Positions 37,901 to 48,914 are shown, numbered from the stretch's first letter. The stretch is DNA of 64,000 bases from Holothuria scabra (GCA_037179385.1 CM074190.1:6028284-6092283); one strand, 5' to 3'. Made by a program: numbers and translations. The notes: a model not told the origin generated them from the sequence alone.

Positions 37901-38991
37901 TGTGATTTGTGAAGTTACCTCATTCTCACTTAAAGTGAATTGGAAGCAAGTACGAGTAAAATTTGGGGAAGCAAATAGCCCAGATCTATTCCGCGTGTTA
38001 CGAGACCGAGACTTTTTTTTTGAGTAAGGAATCCACCGGGCCGATTTTTTTCATCGTCCAAGTTTTGAGAGTCCTTAAAATTGTGACTCAAGTACTGCGT
38101 CTAGTCTAAAATTCCTTACATCGAAAATAAATCGAAAAAAGTTACATTATATTGGTAAATCTCAAATTATACTTTTCAAACGAATAAGATTTATTTTTTT
38201 ATCTATTAAAAAAATATTTGAAGCAAAATTGTCCCTAATTATCCCATCTAGGACGGTCACCAGACGGGACAGGGAAAGGTAGCCCCTAAGTCAAGTGCTT
38301 TGCCTCCCGTTTATCCATCCTTTCCATATTAACAGCCTGTCTGCGAGATATACGGTGAAGTAATGTAATGGTGAACCCTTTAAACATTAAAGTTCTAGAG
38401 GGTCTTCTTTGGTATGCAACATATGACTAGTGATGACACTTATCCTCATAAATTTTTCATACACCTTTGAAATTGTGTAACCAGTAACCACACCCTAGAA
38501 CAGTCATAATGCCATAGTGAAAGTTGAAATTTCCCAACCTGTTTTTTAACGAATGAAAAAATATTTATTTAATTTATAAGGCCAGAAGACCGAAAAGTGC
38601 CTTTTCTGGCAATCTAAGAGCTAGGTACTTTTGTTAAAATTTTCCCTGGACGCTACGCGCCAACCAATTGTGGCGCTCCGCTTAGATAGTTTTACTGCTT
38701 ACCCGTCCACTTCAACACGTTGCCCCTCAGTACCTCAATGAAAAAATCTTGTTACACCATTGAATTATCGATAATTAGAATCTTTTGAAGGAAGTTCAAC
38801 ACTCCTCATTTGACCTGGTCTTCGAAGAGCTCCAATGCAAGTTTTCTGATCAGCAATCGGTGCTTAAATTAACTTGAAAGTAAAAATATATACCAGCTAG
38901 TAAACTCACCGACAAAACACCGGAACTTGTGATTGGAGATCAAGGACAGAGATACCGAAACACGTAAAATGTGTCCCTCCACAGGCGAAGT
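34982..38991. other. Noncoding stretch with dispersed module copies
   Basis: No gene was recognised. Reverse-oriented copies of the GCGGAGCGCC module occur near 35240-35270 and 38645-38690 (GCTACGCGCCAACCAATTGT then GGCGCTCCGCTTAGATAG). A possible TIR-like end (CATCCTAGCACCTACTG) lies near 36088-36104 without a convincing partner. A TTAA-AGGTAGTGTGACATG end lies at 36314. CACGGGATTTGGTCC and CACGGGATTTGATCC at about 36998 and 37028 form a small direct repeat. Confidence 0.45.
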
Positions 38992-38999
38992 CACCTGAC

Positions 39000-39167
39000 C
39001 AGGCGCATAGCCAGGATTGTGTCATGGGGGGTTGGGGGCACGAAATGAGGAAAAAGTCCAAGGATAAAGAGAAAAACCGCTCTTATCAGTGTTTTTTGCA
39101 TTGCAAGGTTGGGTTACATGGGTTCTAGCCCCCACCCCCACCCCACACCCCCGTGACTAGGCCACTG
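39000..39167 (+). mobile_element. Short hAT-like MITE, perfect TSD
   Basis: It begins CAGGCGCATAGCCAGGATTG and ends CCCCGTGACTAGGCCACTG. It is flanked by perfect 8-bp duplications CACCTGAC (38992-38999 and 39168-39175). A related copy lies at 43228-43407; both contain GCACGAAATGAGG/GTACGAAATGAGG and CATTGCAAGGTT. Confidence 0.93.
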
Positions 39168-39268
39168 CACCTGACATTATTATAATAACATATAGGCCTA
39201 TACTGTGTAAAACTTCTGTATTAACAATTTTTATTGAACGTCGTAGAATAAAAGACGTTAGGAATTAA

Positions 39269-39620
39269 GGGTAGGGCATTTATTCTATGACAGACCGTGA
39301 GGTTCCTGTAGAAATAAGCGCACTGCTTTGAAGTCCTAAGGGTAGGGCATTTATTCTATGACAGACCGTGAGGTTCCTGTAGAAATAAGCGCACTGCTTT
39401 GAAGTCCTAAGGGTAGGGCATTTATTCTATGACAGACCGTGAGGTTCCTGTAGAAATAAGCGCACTGCTTTGAAGCCCTAAGGGTAGGGCATTTATTCTA
39501 TGACAGACCGTGAGGTTCCTGTAGAAATAAGCGCACTGCTTTGAAGCCCTAAGGGTAGGGCATTTATTCTATGACAGACCGTGAGGTTCCTGTAGAAATA
39601 AGCGCATTGCTTTGAAGCCC
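39269..39620. repeat. 71-bp tandem repeat, five units
   Basis: Units start GGGTAGGGCATTTATTC at 39269, 39340, 39411, 39482 and 39553, exactly 71 bp apart. Units 1 and 2 end GAAGTCC; units 3-5 end GAAGCCC. The last has one extra change (GCATTGC for GCACTGC). The near-identity points to recent amplification. Confidence 0.98.
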
Positions 39621-39938
39621 ATGAATATTTTTTCAACCAATTTGTTTCTATGTAAAAATGATGCGTTATTTGTTGTTCCTGCAATGACTAATGTAGGCGG
39701 GGATGGGGAGGATAGGGTGGGGTTCAGGTTCTTGAAAGGGATTACTGTTGAGTCGAATTGCTGGTAATTTGTAAGCTGTATTCAGTCTGTACCGTGTTTA
39801 CGCAAGGTAAAGAGATTCTCTATACAATTTTGAGTGACATTTATTACATACATACCTGTCCAAAAGTGTAGTCTTAAGTTATTGCAAATTATGTGTGGCA
39901 ATTATATAATACGAAACTTGGATATCATTTTATAACAG
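39621..39938. other. Noncoding, upstream of GIMAP-like exon
   Basis: Nothing coding was seen. It ends in a pyrimidine-poor TTTTATAACAG, which could be a splice acceptor immediately before 39939. Confidence 0.4.
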
Positions 39939-40313
39939 ATGAAACGTTCCAGCGCCGAGTACCATGCAATGTCCTGCTCTGCTTGTGACCCTGTCATTGT
40001 GTTACTTGGTACCAACAAAGATACCCTCGAAACTGTGTATGAAGAAATCCTACCTTCTACCGAGAGTAGAAGGTTATCCAGGCCAGTTGATCCCCCGTAT
40101 TATGTGAAACACAGTACACCAGAATTCTTTCCATCAGTTGTGCTGCCCCCTGTAGTGAATGATACTTCCCAAATCTGCCATGAACGACCTCTCAGGGAAA
40201 TTGTCCAAAAAGTGCTGGAAATTTTTGGAGAAATTCAGTGCTTTTTGTTCATTTGGAATGCTGCTGAAATTCGATTTGGACTTGATAATCAAGCATTGTT
40301 CGAGAATTTAAAG
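39939..40313 (+). CDS. AIG1/GIMAP-like exon with lost GTP-binding motifs
   Basis: This exon encodes 125 residues in phase 0, between CAG|ATG and AAG|GTACAG. The order resembles the start of an AIG1/GIMAP GTPase: a first strand VIVLLG (about 19-24), a helix ending YEEIL, then VVLPPVVNDTS (about 68-78) where GIMAPs carry the DTPG switch, and IVQKVLEIFGEIQCFLFIWN (about 88-107) matching the strand before the FLLV segment. The P-loop (normally GxxGxGKS) reads GTNKDTLE with no lysine-serine, and DTPG is replaced by LPPV. Nucleotide binding is therefore unlikely, making it a pseudo-GTPase or a decaying gene. ATG at 39939 may be the start, or an upstream exon may join at the acceptor. The assignment rests on pattern matching by eye. 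Confidence 0.55.
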
Positions 40314-41367
40314 GTACAGTGCCACGCATTTGCTTTGTTATGATAAATATGTTTGGGGAGCTGTCATTTGGACTTTCTGTTCGGTATATATTAATACCCT
40401 CAAGTTGTCCAAAATGTTTCATTGTGGTATAGCAGCTTTGTATAATGTCTTTCGTGGTTTCACTAAAAGGGAAATGTTGGTTTGTTTTACAGCAAATCTC
40501 ATATTTTCAAAACCAATACCGATAGCAGCCTTTTCAAAATCGTAGCGTGCGTTTCAAGAAATCGGGTCTCTCATAACTGAAAATTCAATTAGTTCACGCA
40601 AATCGTCAGAAATTCAAACGATGCAACCTCCGTTTTAAAGCATAATGTTCTGGAGATGGAGGTATTTCTGCGGTTCATTGTTGACACTAAATGGTTTGGA
40701 AAGTAGAAGGGTTGTTTTCTTGTGTACCCTTTTTGGAGCATTTTAAACGCAATATTTCCCATAGTGGCGAGCACACAGGGGTGAGCTAGTGCGGAGGTTG
40801 TGGAGTTGAATATACCATGGGCGTGGATCATTGGGGGACAAGGGACTAGTCCCTCTCACTTTTTGGAAGTGGGCATCGCCAAGCCCCAACTACCAACGTT
40901 TTCAAAACTGGTTAAAATGTAACCGTGACGATATCGTCAACTTTATTTGGAAATCAATTTAACACGTTCAGATGTAAGCGATGAGCAAATAAAGCAACCA
41001 CAGTTTTAACGGTATAAAACAGTAGAAATTGCGCTGTTTTCCCTTTTCTGAAAAACATGAGGTATGAATTTGCCAAACTTTCTTTTAAGACAGTTCCGGC
41101 TTTATGTATATGTAAACATACTACAATACCCTACCGATTGAGCTCTACCCTGGCACGGCGATTTGTAAATAGTGACCATGAAGATGGGTTCACGTCCTTA
41201 AAATACACACAAATTATACTTTCAAGAAAGGCTGAACTTCCTTGCGGTAACGAGTATGCTTATCATTTCTTTTGAGACTTTCCCCACCACAGAGGAGCGA
41301 CTCGCCCCCCCCCCCCCACCCTCGAACAATTTAATTATTTTGCTTAATTTCGCTCTTTTATTAACAG
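40314..41367 (+). other. Predicted intron of the GIMAP-like gene
   Basis: It starts GTACAG and ends TTATTAACAG, keeping phase 0 across the junction. Inside is a GGGCGTGGATCATTGGGGGA stretch (about 40821) resembling an end of a common MITE type, and a C-run at 41307-41321. A 1,054-bp intron is ordinary for an invertebrate. Confidence 0.5.
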
Positions 41368-41739
41368 AAGACCATTGGTCATGATGCAGCGAAGGATCAT
41401 ACCATCATGTTACTGGTTAATGCCAACGTACTGCTTAAGACGGATCGGCTGGACGTCTTTTTGAGGAAGCCCGGGAATGAGCCCTTGCAAACGATCTACA
41501 CTCAACTGGGAGGAAGAATGTTTCCCATCAAAGATGAAACAAACTATGAAGAAATCATTCGGTCCATAGTGCGTGCAATGATTAAACCTGTCGTCCGAAC
41601 ATTGTATCCCTATCCATGTGAATATCTTTATCAGAGTTTTCTTATTTTAAGAAGAACCGTTTCCCCGATATATGTGGCCATTTTTCATGCTCTTACTTAC
41701 ATTTATAGCAGATGCTTATCGTTCCTTTCTAGATGTTAA
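41368..41739 (+). CDS. AIG1/GIMAP-like exon, C-terminal part of the domain
   Basis: It continues in phase from 40313: KTIGHDAAKDHTIMLLVNAN, then LDVFLRKPGNEPLQTIYTQL, then GGRMFPIKDETNYEEIIRSI. This follows the GIMAP order: a helix ending in FG, a TIVLF strand with the guanine-specificity segment, LEEFL, NxxLxxL, cGgRyxxf, then a closing helix. The specificity segment, usually RxDDL, reads NANVLL, so it is altered as well. The open frame runs to 41739, but family homology fades after about 41590 and a donor site may end the exon there. A MITE begins at 41848. It is the only likely cellular gene in the window. Confidence 0.55.
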   Translation, partial: KTIGHDAAKDHTIMLLVNANVLLKTDRLDVFLRKPGNEPLQTIYTQLGGRMFPIKDETNYEEIIRSIVRAMIKPVVRTLYPYPCEYLYQSFLILRRTVSPIYVAIFHALTYIYSRCLSFLSRC

Positions 41740-41847
41740 AAACTCTGTTGAATGGACATGGACAGATGAAGTAGCGGCAGACGCAACCACTGAGTAGACT
41801 CTTTTCGGGCGGCTCTTTGTGAATTCCGTCCGCACTGTGATCATAGC

Positions 41848-42248
41848 ACGGAGTTTTAAACATAGAATACGTGACGTGTACGTCCTATCCTTAGATTGTC
41901 TCCACCGACTGGGACAAAAAAGGCGCACCAAAACGGCCGCAGTGAAGCTATAACTCGTCTGATTTGATGACGACTCTAATATATTTTAAACAAAATTTAA
42001 ACCTGAATGGGAAACAATATCATATTCCTGCATCATGTGAAGTGATTTTGACCTTATCTTGCCATATTTCAAAAATATTTCAACTTTCTTGCAAAATCTG
42101 GGAACTGACTCGAGCAAGTCCAAACTTTTACACAAAATCATAGCAGACGGCCAGCTTGGTGCGCTTTTTCTCACACGTACGGTAGCGACAATGCACCGTG
42201 CATTATGCACCGTGCAGTCTGCTCTGTCCATTTATAGTAAGTCCGTGG
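41848..42248 (-). mobile_element. TIR MITE, family 2 copy 2
   Basis: Reverse-oriented relative of 14763-15146. The left end is ACGGAGTTTTAAACAT and the right end TAGTAAGTCCGTGG. The inner pair is GGCGCACCAAAACGGCCGCA against GGCCAGCTTGGTGCGC. The flanks ATCATAGC (41840-41847) and TTCATAGC (42249-42256) match at 7 of 8. A short direct repeat, ATGCACCGTGC, occurs twice near 42190-42216. Confidence 0.78.
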
Positions 42249-42689
42249 TTCATAGCAATGAGCTATAAAAGGAAAACTGTCCGCTCCGCAACCGACCATT
42301 GACTGTCTTCAAAGCTTCCATAGAACCTTTTCCACATAGTTATTACAAAGAGCCGTGGTTGAAAAAATGTTGGTTTGCGTCGTTTTTGCGTCAAAAATGC
42401 CATTGACAAAAACGACACGTACCAACACATCCCACAATCCTTCCTAATTGCTACTTGGAAAAGGTCTATCGTGAAAACCATATATTTTTTATTTATTGGA
42501 TTCGATCAAAAGTCGCAACGACACATTTGTAATGAAATCTCTACCTGGACAATAATGATGCCACAGCTGGCGTTTTCTTAGGGTCCAACTTTTCAACGGA
42601 AATTTACGAAATACTTAGTTTTGTTACTTTATAGGAGAAATAATTTGAAATTCCAAAAGAAAACTTGGCTAGATGGGGGTAGGGGATGA
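42249..42689. other. Noncoding gap
   Basis: Frames on both strands are of similar length and no domain was recognised. Confidence 0.35.
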
Positions 42690-43227
42690 CTTTAAAAATT
42701 ATAGACCAACATCAAACGTCAATTTTCTTTAAGATTTTAGAGAGAGCTGTTCTCGGCAGGTCAGCTTAAAGAATACCTTCAACAGAGTGGTCTATACGCC
42801 CCTGTGCAGTCGGCATATCTTAAATTTCTCAGCACCGAAACCGCAATGCTACGAAATCAGAATGATCTATTCAAAGCTGTTGATCAACACCAAGAAGCTA
42901 TTAGTAGCACACTAGCACTACTAGACTTCTTAGCGGCGTTTGATACTATAGATGATGATATTGCTCTTCAACGGTTGCAGAATCATTACGATTCTGCTGG
43001 TACATCATTAAAATGGTTCGAATCTTATTTAAGTCAGTCAGTTCAGTTCGTGAGTATATTCTGGGACTCTGTCTGATCCACGTAGTGTATAAGGACTACC
43101 ACAAGTCTCTGTACTTGGTCCGTCCGTTTTCTCTAGGTATGTAGACTCAGTAGGTGATATCATCACTGCTTATTGTATCAGTTATACGTCTTATGCGGAC
43201 GACACTCAAATTTATCCCACTTAAGAG

Positions 43228-43407
43228 CAGGTGCGTAGCCAGGCTTGTGTCATGGGGAGGGGGGGTGGTGTCATGGGGGTTGGGGGTACGAAATGAGGGA
43301 AAAGTCTAGGGAGAGAGAGAAAAAGCCGCTATTTTAGGTGTTTTGTTTCATTGCAAGGTTCGGTCATGGGGGTTCTGACCCCGAACATACCCCCTCCCCC
43401 GTCACTG
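43228..43407 (+). mobile_element. Short hAT-like MITE inside L2 relic
   Basis: It starts CAGGTGCGTAGCCAGGCTTG and ends CCCCCGTCACTG. It is related to 39000-39167 through GGGTACGAAATGAGGG, AAAGCCGCTATTTTAGGTG and CATTGCAAGGTTCGG. The flanks CTTAAGAG and TCTAAGGG agree at only 5 of 8. It interrupts the LINE just after the YADDTQIY box. Confidence 0.7.
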
Positions 43408-43931
43408 TCTAAGGGTCATGTTGCAGTTTCCTGGTTAGAGCTTTGCATTTGTGTTGGTAAAATGGTGCTGTATACATAACAAATTATTTTTAACGACTCT
43501 TAGAAAGAAGTCGTGCATATTTCTTCTAAATTTCTGAAATGTCCGTCTTTTCCTAGAATTTCAATTGATGATATATTTGTTGATATTACTAGTAGTCTAT
43601 GAGTCTTGGTGTCACCATGGATTGCACCCTGCAAATGAAAGATTGTGTAAACAATACCGTTGCTACTGCTTCGTTTGTTATTTATAAGATTGTTCAATTA
43701 AGCAAATATCTTGATCGCAAATCCACGGAGCGTCTTGTTCATGATTTTGTTACGTCCAGTCTTGACTAAGAGACTAGTGTAATAGTTTCTTGTATGGCTT
43801 CCAATAAGCCACATTTCAAAGCTACAAAATTCTGCTGCGAGATTAGTTACCCGTTCCAAAAGCACGAACATATTACTCCAATCCTCAGTAAGTTACACTG
43901 GCTACCCGCATATCATGGTATTGTTTATAAG

Positions 43932-45377
43932 CAAGGGCGGATATAAGGAAATTTGTTTGGGGGCAAACTCAACTTGAGACCAAGACGTCTCAAATAGTAT
44001 CAGGGGATGTCGTGCAAAAATATTTTTTTTGGGGGGGGGCGTGAGAAGTGGTGACTGACTGCCCGAAAGACTATCTAAGCGGAGCGCCACCATCAGTTGG
44101 CGCGGAGCGTACAGAAAATTTTGAAAAATCGCGACCTCTCCGATAGCCGGAAATTGCATTTGCCAGGCTTGTAAGTAGAATTTAAGCAGTCGTTATTTTG
44201 AGCTTTCCTTTGCAGTAAAATTTTAATAAAAAGAAAATCAAATTGCAAAATGATCAGAAAATTACTAGATAAAATGTACTGGCTCCTTTCCGGGACGATG
44301 TGACATTTATCATTTTCTTTGTCGCAAAGTAAAATCATCTCCATTAAAAAGAATAGACAAGAAACAAATTTTTGTTTAATATGTTAAAAACGAACATATT
44401 CTAAGCACTCTGGTGAAGTTTTCATTCATTTCTCATGTTCGGTTCTCCAGATATTAGCAACTGAAGTTGACACATTTTCTACAAAAGGTAAACTTGAACC
44501 AAGCAGGTGCTATGTCATGTGTTCATATTGATGCTCAATGTTTTGTTTGTTTTTTATTTATTTTTGATCCTGCTGTTTGATCTTGAATTGATTAGGGATG
44601 CTGTCTTGCCCTAAAGGCAAATTGAGTTTTTAAACTTCCATTGCTCGGGATGCACTTATGGTTACAACATATCACAGTTAAATTGTATAAATACGGTGTT
44701 AAATTTTATAGAAACACTACTAAACATTTCCATCAATGTGAATACATGAAATCACGTCTACTTGTTGCAAGTTCACTCTTTGTACAAAATATGTCAACTT
44801 CAATTCTAATATCTCGAGAACCAAACATGGGAACTGAGTAAAAGTTTCCCCAGTAAGCTATGCCTAGAATACGTTCCCATTCAAAATATCAAACATAAAT
44901 TTGTTCTGGACTTTTTTGTTTCAAGGAGCTGCACATTGGAAATAAATTGAAATCATAACTTTTCGAATCATATTAACTCATATTACCAGTGGAATGAGCC
45001 TGTAAACCTGAACCGGTCACATAGAAGCATTGGTAGCGCTACCAGCACCAATAACAGTACTAATTCAGTACTGCTATTGGTGCTGGTGGCGCTATCAATG
45101 CTTCTGGGTGGCCGGTACTGGGCTAAAATTTTTATACAATTACGAACTATATCCCCTTGACAATTACGCATTAGTTTATACCTTATAAATAATATATGAC
45201 ATTTGTATGGGAGAGAAGGCTGGGATAGTTGTCCGGATTAAGAAAAAGTCTACTTTTTATTCATGTCATATCGAATAACGTTAATTTTGGAAAATTGAAG
45301 ACCATGCTTTGAAAATGTTTTTTTTTTTTTGGGGGGGGGGGGCAAACCCCCCGTGCCCCTATGGCGAGCCGCTAATG
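43932..45377 (+). mobile_element. hAT-like element inside L2 relic, perfect TSD
   Basis: A perfect 8-bp duplication TTTATAAG (43924-43931 and 45378-45385) bounds 1,446 bp starting CAAGGGCGGATATAAGG and ending TATGGCGAGCCGCTAATG; the TIRs are poor. G- and C-runs sit inside each end. A GACTATCTAAGCGGAGCGCC / GTTGGCGCGGAGCGTACAG module lies at 44070-44165. There is no transposase. Removing it rejoins LINE sequence between the HWLP box and the 3' end. Confidence 0.88.
45023..45105. repeat. Near-perfect 38-bp hairpin
   Basis: The left arm (45023-45060) starts AGAAGCATTGGTAGCGCTAC. The right arm (45068-45105) ends GGCGCTATCAATGCTTCT. Only three of 38 pairs differ, two of which would be G-U pairs in plus-strand RNA, and the loop is the 7 bases TAATTCA. 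ACCGG/CCGGT words extend the symmetry outward. It lies inside the element 43932-45377. Confidence 0.9.
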
Positions 45378-45545
45378 TTTATAAGATATCTCTACTTATC
45401 TTTGTATTTTATACCTTTTATTCTTTCCTGTGTTCTATTTTGACTCTATCTGTGTAATCTTTGTGTATATTGGTTTTTTTACATTGTACAGCGCTTTGAG
45501 TGTTTTTGGAAAGCCCTTTATAAACAGCATTGTTATTATTATTAT

Positions 45546-47279
45546 GCTTTACTGGGTGCGGTAAAGTTATTTTTTTCACCTCACCATTCTATTGTATAAA
45601 TGGTGTACATAATATAACCAATCATGTATCATTGCAAGGCTGTTGTAAATGCAGGGAGCACTTCAAAATGATGTTGTTTGAGATGTTTGTAGCAATAAAA
45701 TGCGTATAAGAAGACATCTTCATGCACGTGAACTGTGCAGGTATTCGTAAATCTAGGAAAGCGAGAGTTGAACAATTTAGAGAGATCGATTCATCCATTC
45801 TCACAATTTTTGATTCTCTTCACAAAAATAATCATGGATACAAGAGCTAATTTAAGGGCATCGCGTAAACAACATTTGCCGCAGTGAAAAGGTAAGTGTG
45901 TTTGAAAATCCTGAGGGGTGGGCTTGGCAAGAACCACATTGCCCGGAAATCACAAAACCAAAAGATTTGCTTTTAGTACAATGCGAAAGTTACACTTATG
46001 CCCTAATAACTAAAAATAACAATAACACCCCACTCAGTCCCTAAATACTCCCCCACATAGGCACATGCTTTGAAATATATGGCAAATCCTCCAATATTTA
46101 AGTTTTTTATTTTTACATCATGAAGGAAACTTTGCCTGTAACTGTACTTTACACAGTTCATAAAACCACCACTTTTTATGTGTAGTCCGAAAAGTCCCAT
46201 TTGTACAGAAATTCTCAGTCATTCTGGAACATTCATTATGAAACTCTTTTATGAAGCAAGAATTACTTCCAGCTACCTGCCTGAAAGTACTGTCTGCACA
46301 CACTTTAAATTAAAAGTGAAAATAAGTTAAACTTTGACTCCGGAGTTTTAGCCCTACCGCCCAATGGGGAACCTCGATGGACGAGGAATTTTAAGATTTC
46401 CTATTAAAAAGTTTGTGGACATTAAATTCTAGTTAAAGTAGTTTATAGCAATTTATTTGCTCTTAAACACACTGCAGAAGGGTAGTTCAAATAATTTAGC
46501 GAATGGTTGAATATATAGTTTCTGATAATTATATTCGGCTATACTTACTGGAAACGACAGGATGAAGAGTTGAATGACTTGGTTTCATGGTTAGTATTTT
46601 GTAAGTACCATTGGATTCCTTGGACGTTTTGCCCTGGACCCCACCAAAGGCCTTAGAACCCAGATCGTCAGGGGAGCTTTAACCAGTCTCCATGAGCTCA
46701 CTTGACCTGTCATCATCTCCTGGGACTCAGAATATATCTCCCCTCAAATTTTCTTTCCATGACTCCATTGAGCCACCGTACTTAAAACATCGATCATGCA
46801 AAAATAGAAATGGGCCTATCCCTCCAAATAATGTTAGGGACAATGTTTGTGTGAGAACATGCAATTAACTTGTTTCAGGTCTTGCTGGAAAAAATTTTCG
46901 TGTTTAGCCTTTGTCATGACATTTTGCTAGTTACATAAGAGAAAAATTTCGGAACAACTTTATACATATATTGAAATCCTCTTTATAATTACAATAACTG
47001 TCATTCTTATACAAAACAAGGTCTGTCCATTATAGGTTGTCTCTTCTTCTTGAAATTTCTTGTTGGCAAGGACTGGGCTGTCACAAAGATTGCAGTCCTG
47101 TAGTGTCATAGTCCATGCCAAAGCCCGTTGGTACAAGGACAGCCCATTGATATCAAACAAACTCATCGCTCCTACACTCGATTGGATTTTGCATAAAAAC
47201 TATATAAAGCTATTGTAATCGGTGAGTCAGGGAACATCTCTCTGGGTGAGCAAAAGACGTGCCGTAGCTTACTACCAAA
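45546..47279. other. Noncoding stretch
   Basis: No gene was recognised. A 68-codon minus-strand frame at 46960-47166 has ordinary residue composition (MSLFDINGLSLYQRALAWTM) but no family I know; it might be an exon. Confidence 0.4.
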
Positions 47280-48906
47280 CAGGCGTACCGGGGCATTTCA
47301 GTTAGGGGGGGGGGGTCTTTTGCCCGAAAAATATAATTCTGCCAGAATACTGTCTGAACGGAGCCCCACCATTATTTACAGAAAATTCGGCCCCTCAGAC
47401 ATCCGGAAATGACATTTCCCAGGGTTATAAGGAGGATCTTAGTAGTTTTTTTTTTTTAGTTTTCTTTTGCAAAAAATGTTCGCTTCAACTAAATTCCTGT
47501 TAGAAAGACTATCTAAGCGAAGCGCCACTAGCAGTGGGCGCAGGGCATAGTACAGAAAATTTTGAAAATTCGGACCCCTCAGATGGCCAGAAATGGTATT
47601 TTCCAACCTTCCGTTAAGTAAGTTCAAGGCATTTGCTATTTTGAGTTTTCATTTACTAACTGCAAAGTGACCAGAAAGTTATTAAAATTTTCTTTTTCCC
47701 GCCGAAAAATGTAATTTTACCCGGAAAGCAATGTAAGCGGAACGCCACTATTGTTTGGGCGGAGCGTTCATAAAATTGAAAAAATCACGACCCCTCAAAC
47801 AGCGGGAAATGGCATTTCTCGGGCCTGTAAGTAGAATCTATAAGCAGTCGTTATTTGAGCTTTCGTTTGCAATAATGGAAAAACAGCAACTTTCGAAGTG
47901 ATCGGAAAATTAACAGGTAAAACGAACCACTACCATTGGATGGCCTTGTATCTTTTCGGGGGGGGGGGGGGGCTATAAAACGGAATCAAAAACATGCTAG
48001 TGTTCTTTACTCTTTTGCGAATCTTGGCTAAATTCAAGGTATACTGAATTGATGAAATTACGTAGGTAACTGCTCGAACTCCCGACTAATTTTTACTTCT
48101 AACACCTGAAAATGTCACGTTATGAGGTGGGCATTAAATGAATTTTCTTATGGGAAGACATTCTCACACTGTATCATTATGGATAGCAGAAACAAATTAC
48201 CCGATTTTCATTACCGAACTCAGCTCTAGGGGCAGGATAGATGGCAAACTATTGGGCACTGCACCTCAACATCCTACAGTCTGTCCGTAAAATTAATTTG
48301 GCAATCGAAAACGTCTCAGCACTTTTTCAACCTTCGCCAGAACATTTAACCTTCGGGCAAAGTTTTTGCAACACTACAGTTTGGAGTGGGACTAATGATT
48401 TCTTTTTTTCAAGCTCCCCGTGAGTTTTTTCAAGCTCCCCGAATGTGTGGTAAATTGTTGTTATCGTTTTGATTTTTCAGGAAAATTTTACTTTGTGCTT
48501 TCTGTTTTGGGGGCAAAGGTTTGACAGTGTGCATTTCGGGCATTATGATGCTTGAATGATTGTTTCTTTTAACAGGCTTCCCAAATGTGTCGCGATTTTA
48601 TATCTCTTTGATTTGTATAAATATTTTGATAAATATGTTACCCTGACTGTGATACTTTCCTATTTTGGGAGGCAAATATTATAAAGAATTAGGATATTCG
48701 ACAACTTCAGGCATTGCGCTATGAAAGACTGCGAAGTAAAGCTCACGAAAAATAGATTTTTGCGCTGCCGGAAAGTGTATTGAATTTTTAGGAGTTTTCT
48801 GAAAAACATGAATTTTTTTAATTGCAAGTGGCTGCTTAAAGTTTTTTCCATAAGCGGAAATTTGGGGCCCAGTTTGCCCCTCTGCCACCTTCCTAGTACG
48901 CCTGTG
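47280..48906 (+). mobile_element. hAT-like element with tandem internal modules, perfect TSD
   Basis: It begins CAGGCGTACCGGGGCATTTC and ends CCTAGTACGCCTGTG. A perfect 8-bp duplication CTACCAAA flanks it (47272-47279 and 48907-48914). The first 600 bp hold three copies of a module about 190 bp long. Further in, GAATTGATGAAATTACG and AATGTCACGTTATGAGGTGG (about 48048-48135) match sequence in the arms of the structure at 24438-31623, so this family shares parts with it. No transposase was seen. Confidence 0.92.
47341..47870 (+). repeat. Three tandem copies of the GCGGAGCGCC module
   Basis: Related units lie at about 47350, 47515 and 47722. Each reads roughly ACTATCTAAGCGGAGCGCCA, a short gap, GGCGCGGAGCGTACAGAAAA, then GACCCCTCAGA and GGAAATGGCATTT. 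GCGCCA and TGGCGC within a unit can pair as a short stem. Single copies occur at about 26235, 26350, 33290 and 44075; reversed copies at about 30390, 30600, 35250 and 38650. Confidence 0.8.
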
Positions 48907-48914
48907 CTACCAAA

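Larger units (their letters stand above)
42690..45545 (+). pseudogene. L2-type LINE relic split by two DNA transposons
   Basis: LINE sequence occupies 42690-43227, 43408-43931 and 45386-45545. In order: NYRPTSNV (about 42697), a QSAYLKFLSTETAMLR segment, LALLDFLAAFDTIDDDIALQ (about 42912), LKWFESYLSQSVQFV, a damaged LPQVSVLGP (about 43098), YADDTQIY (about 43192), then LGVTMDCTLQM (about 43594), ERLVHDFVTSSLD (about 43729) and ILSKLHWLPAYHGIVYK (about 43880-43930). The 3' end has ACAGCGCTTTGAGTG and an ATT triplet tail (about 45490-45545), typical of L2-like elements. The core alanine-phenylalanine-aspartate and YADD boxes remain readable, but frameshifts and stops are many. No endonuclease part is present. 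Confidence 0.85.
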
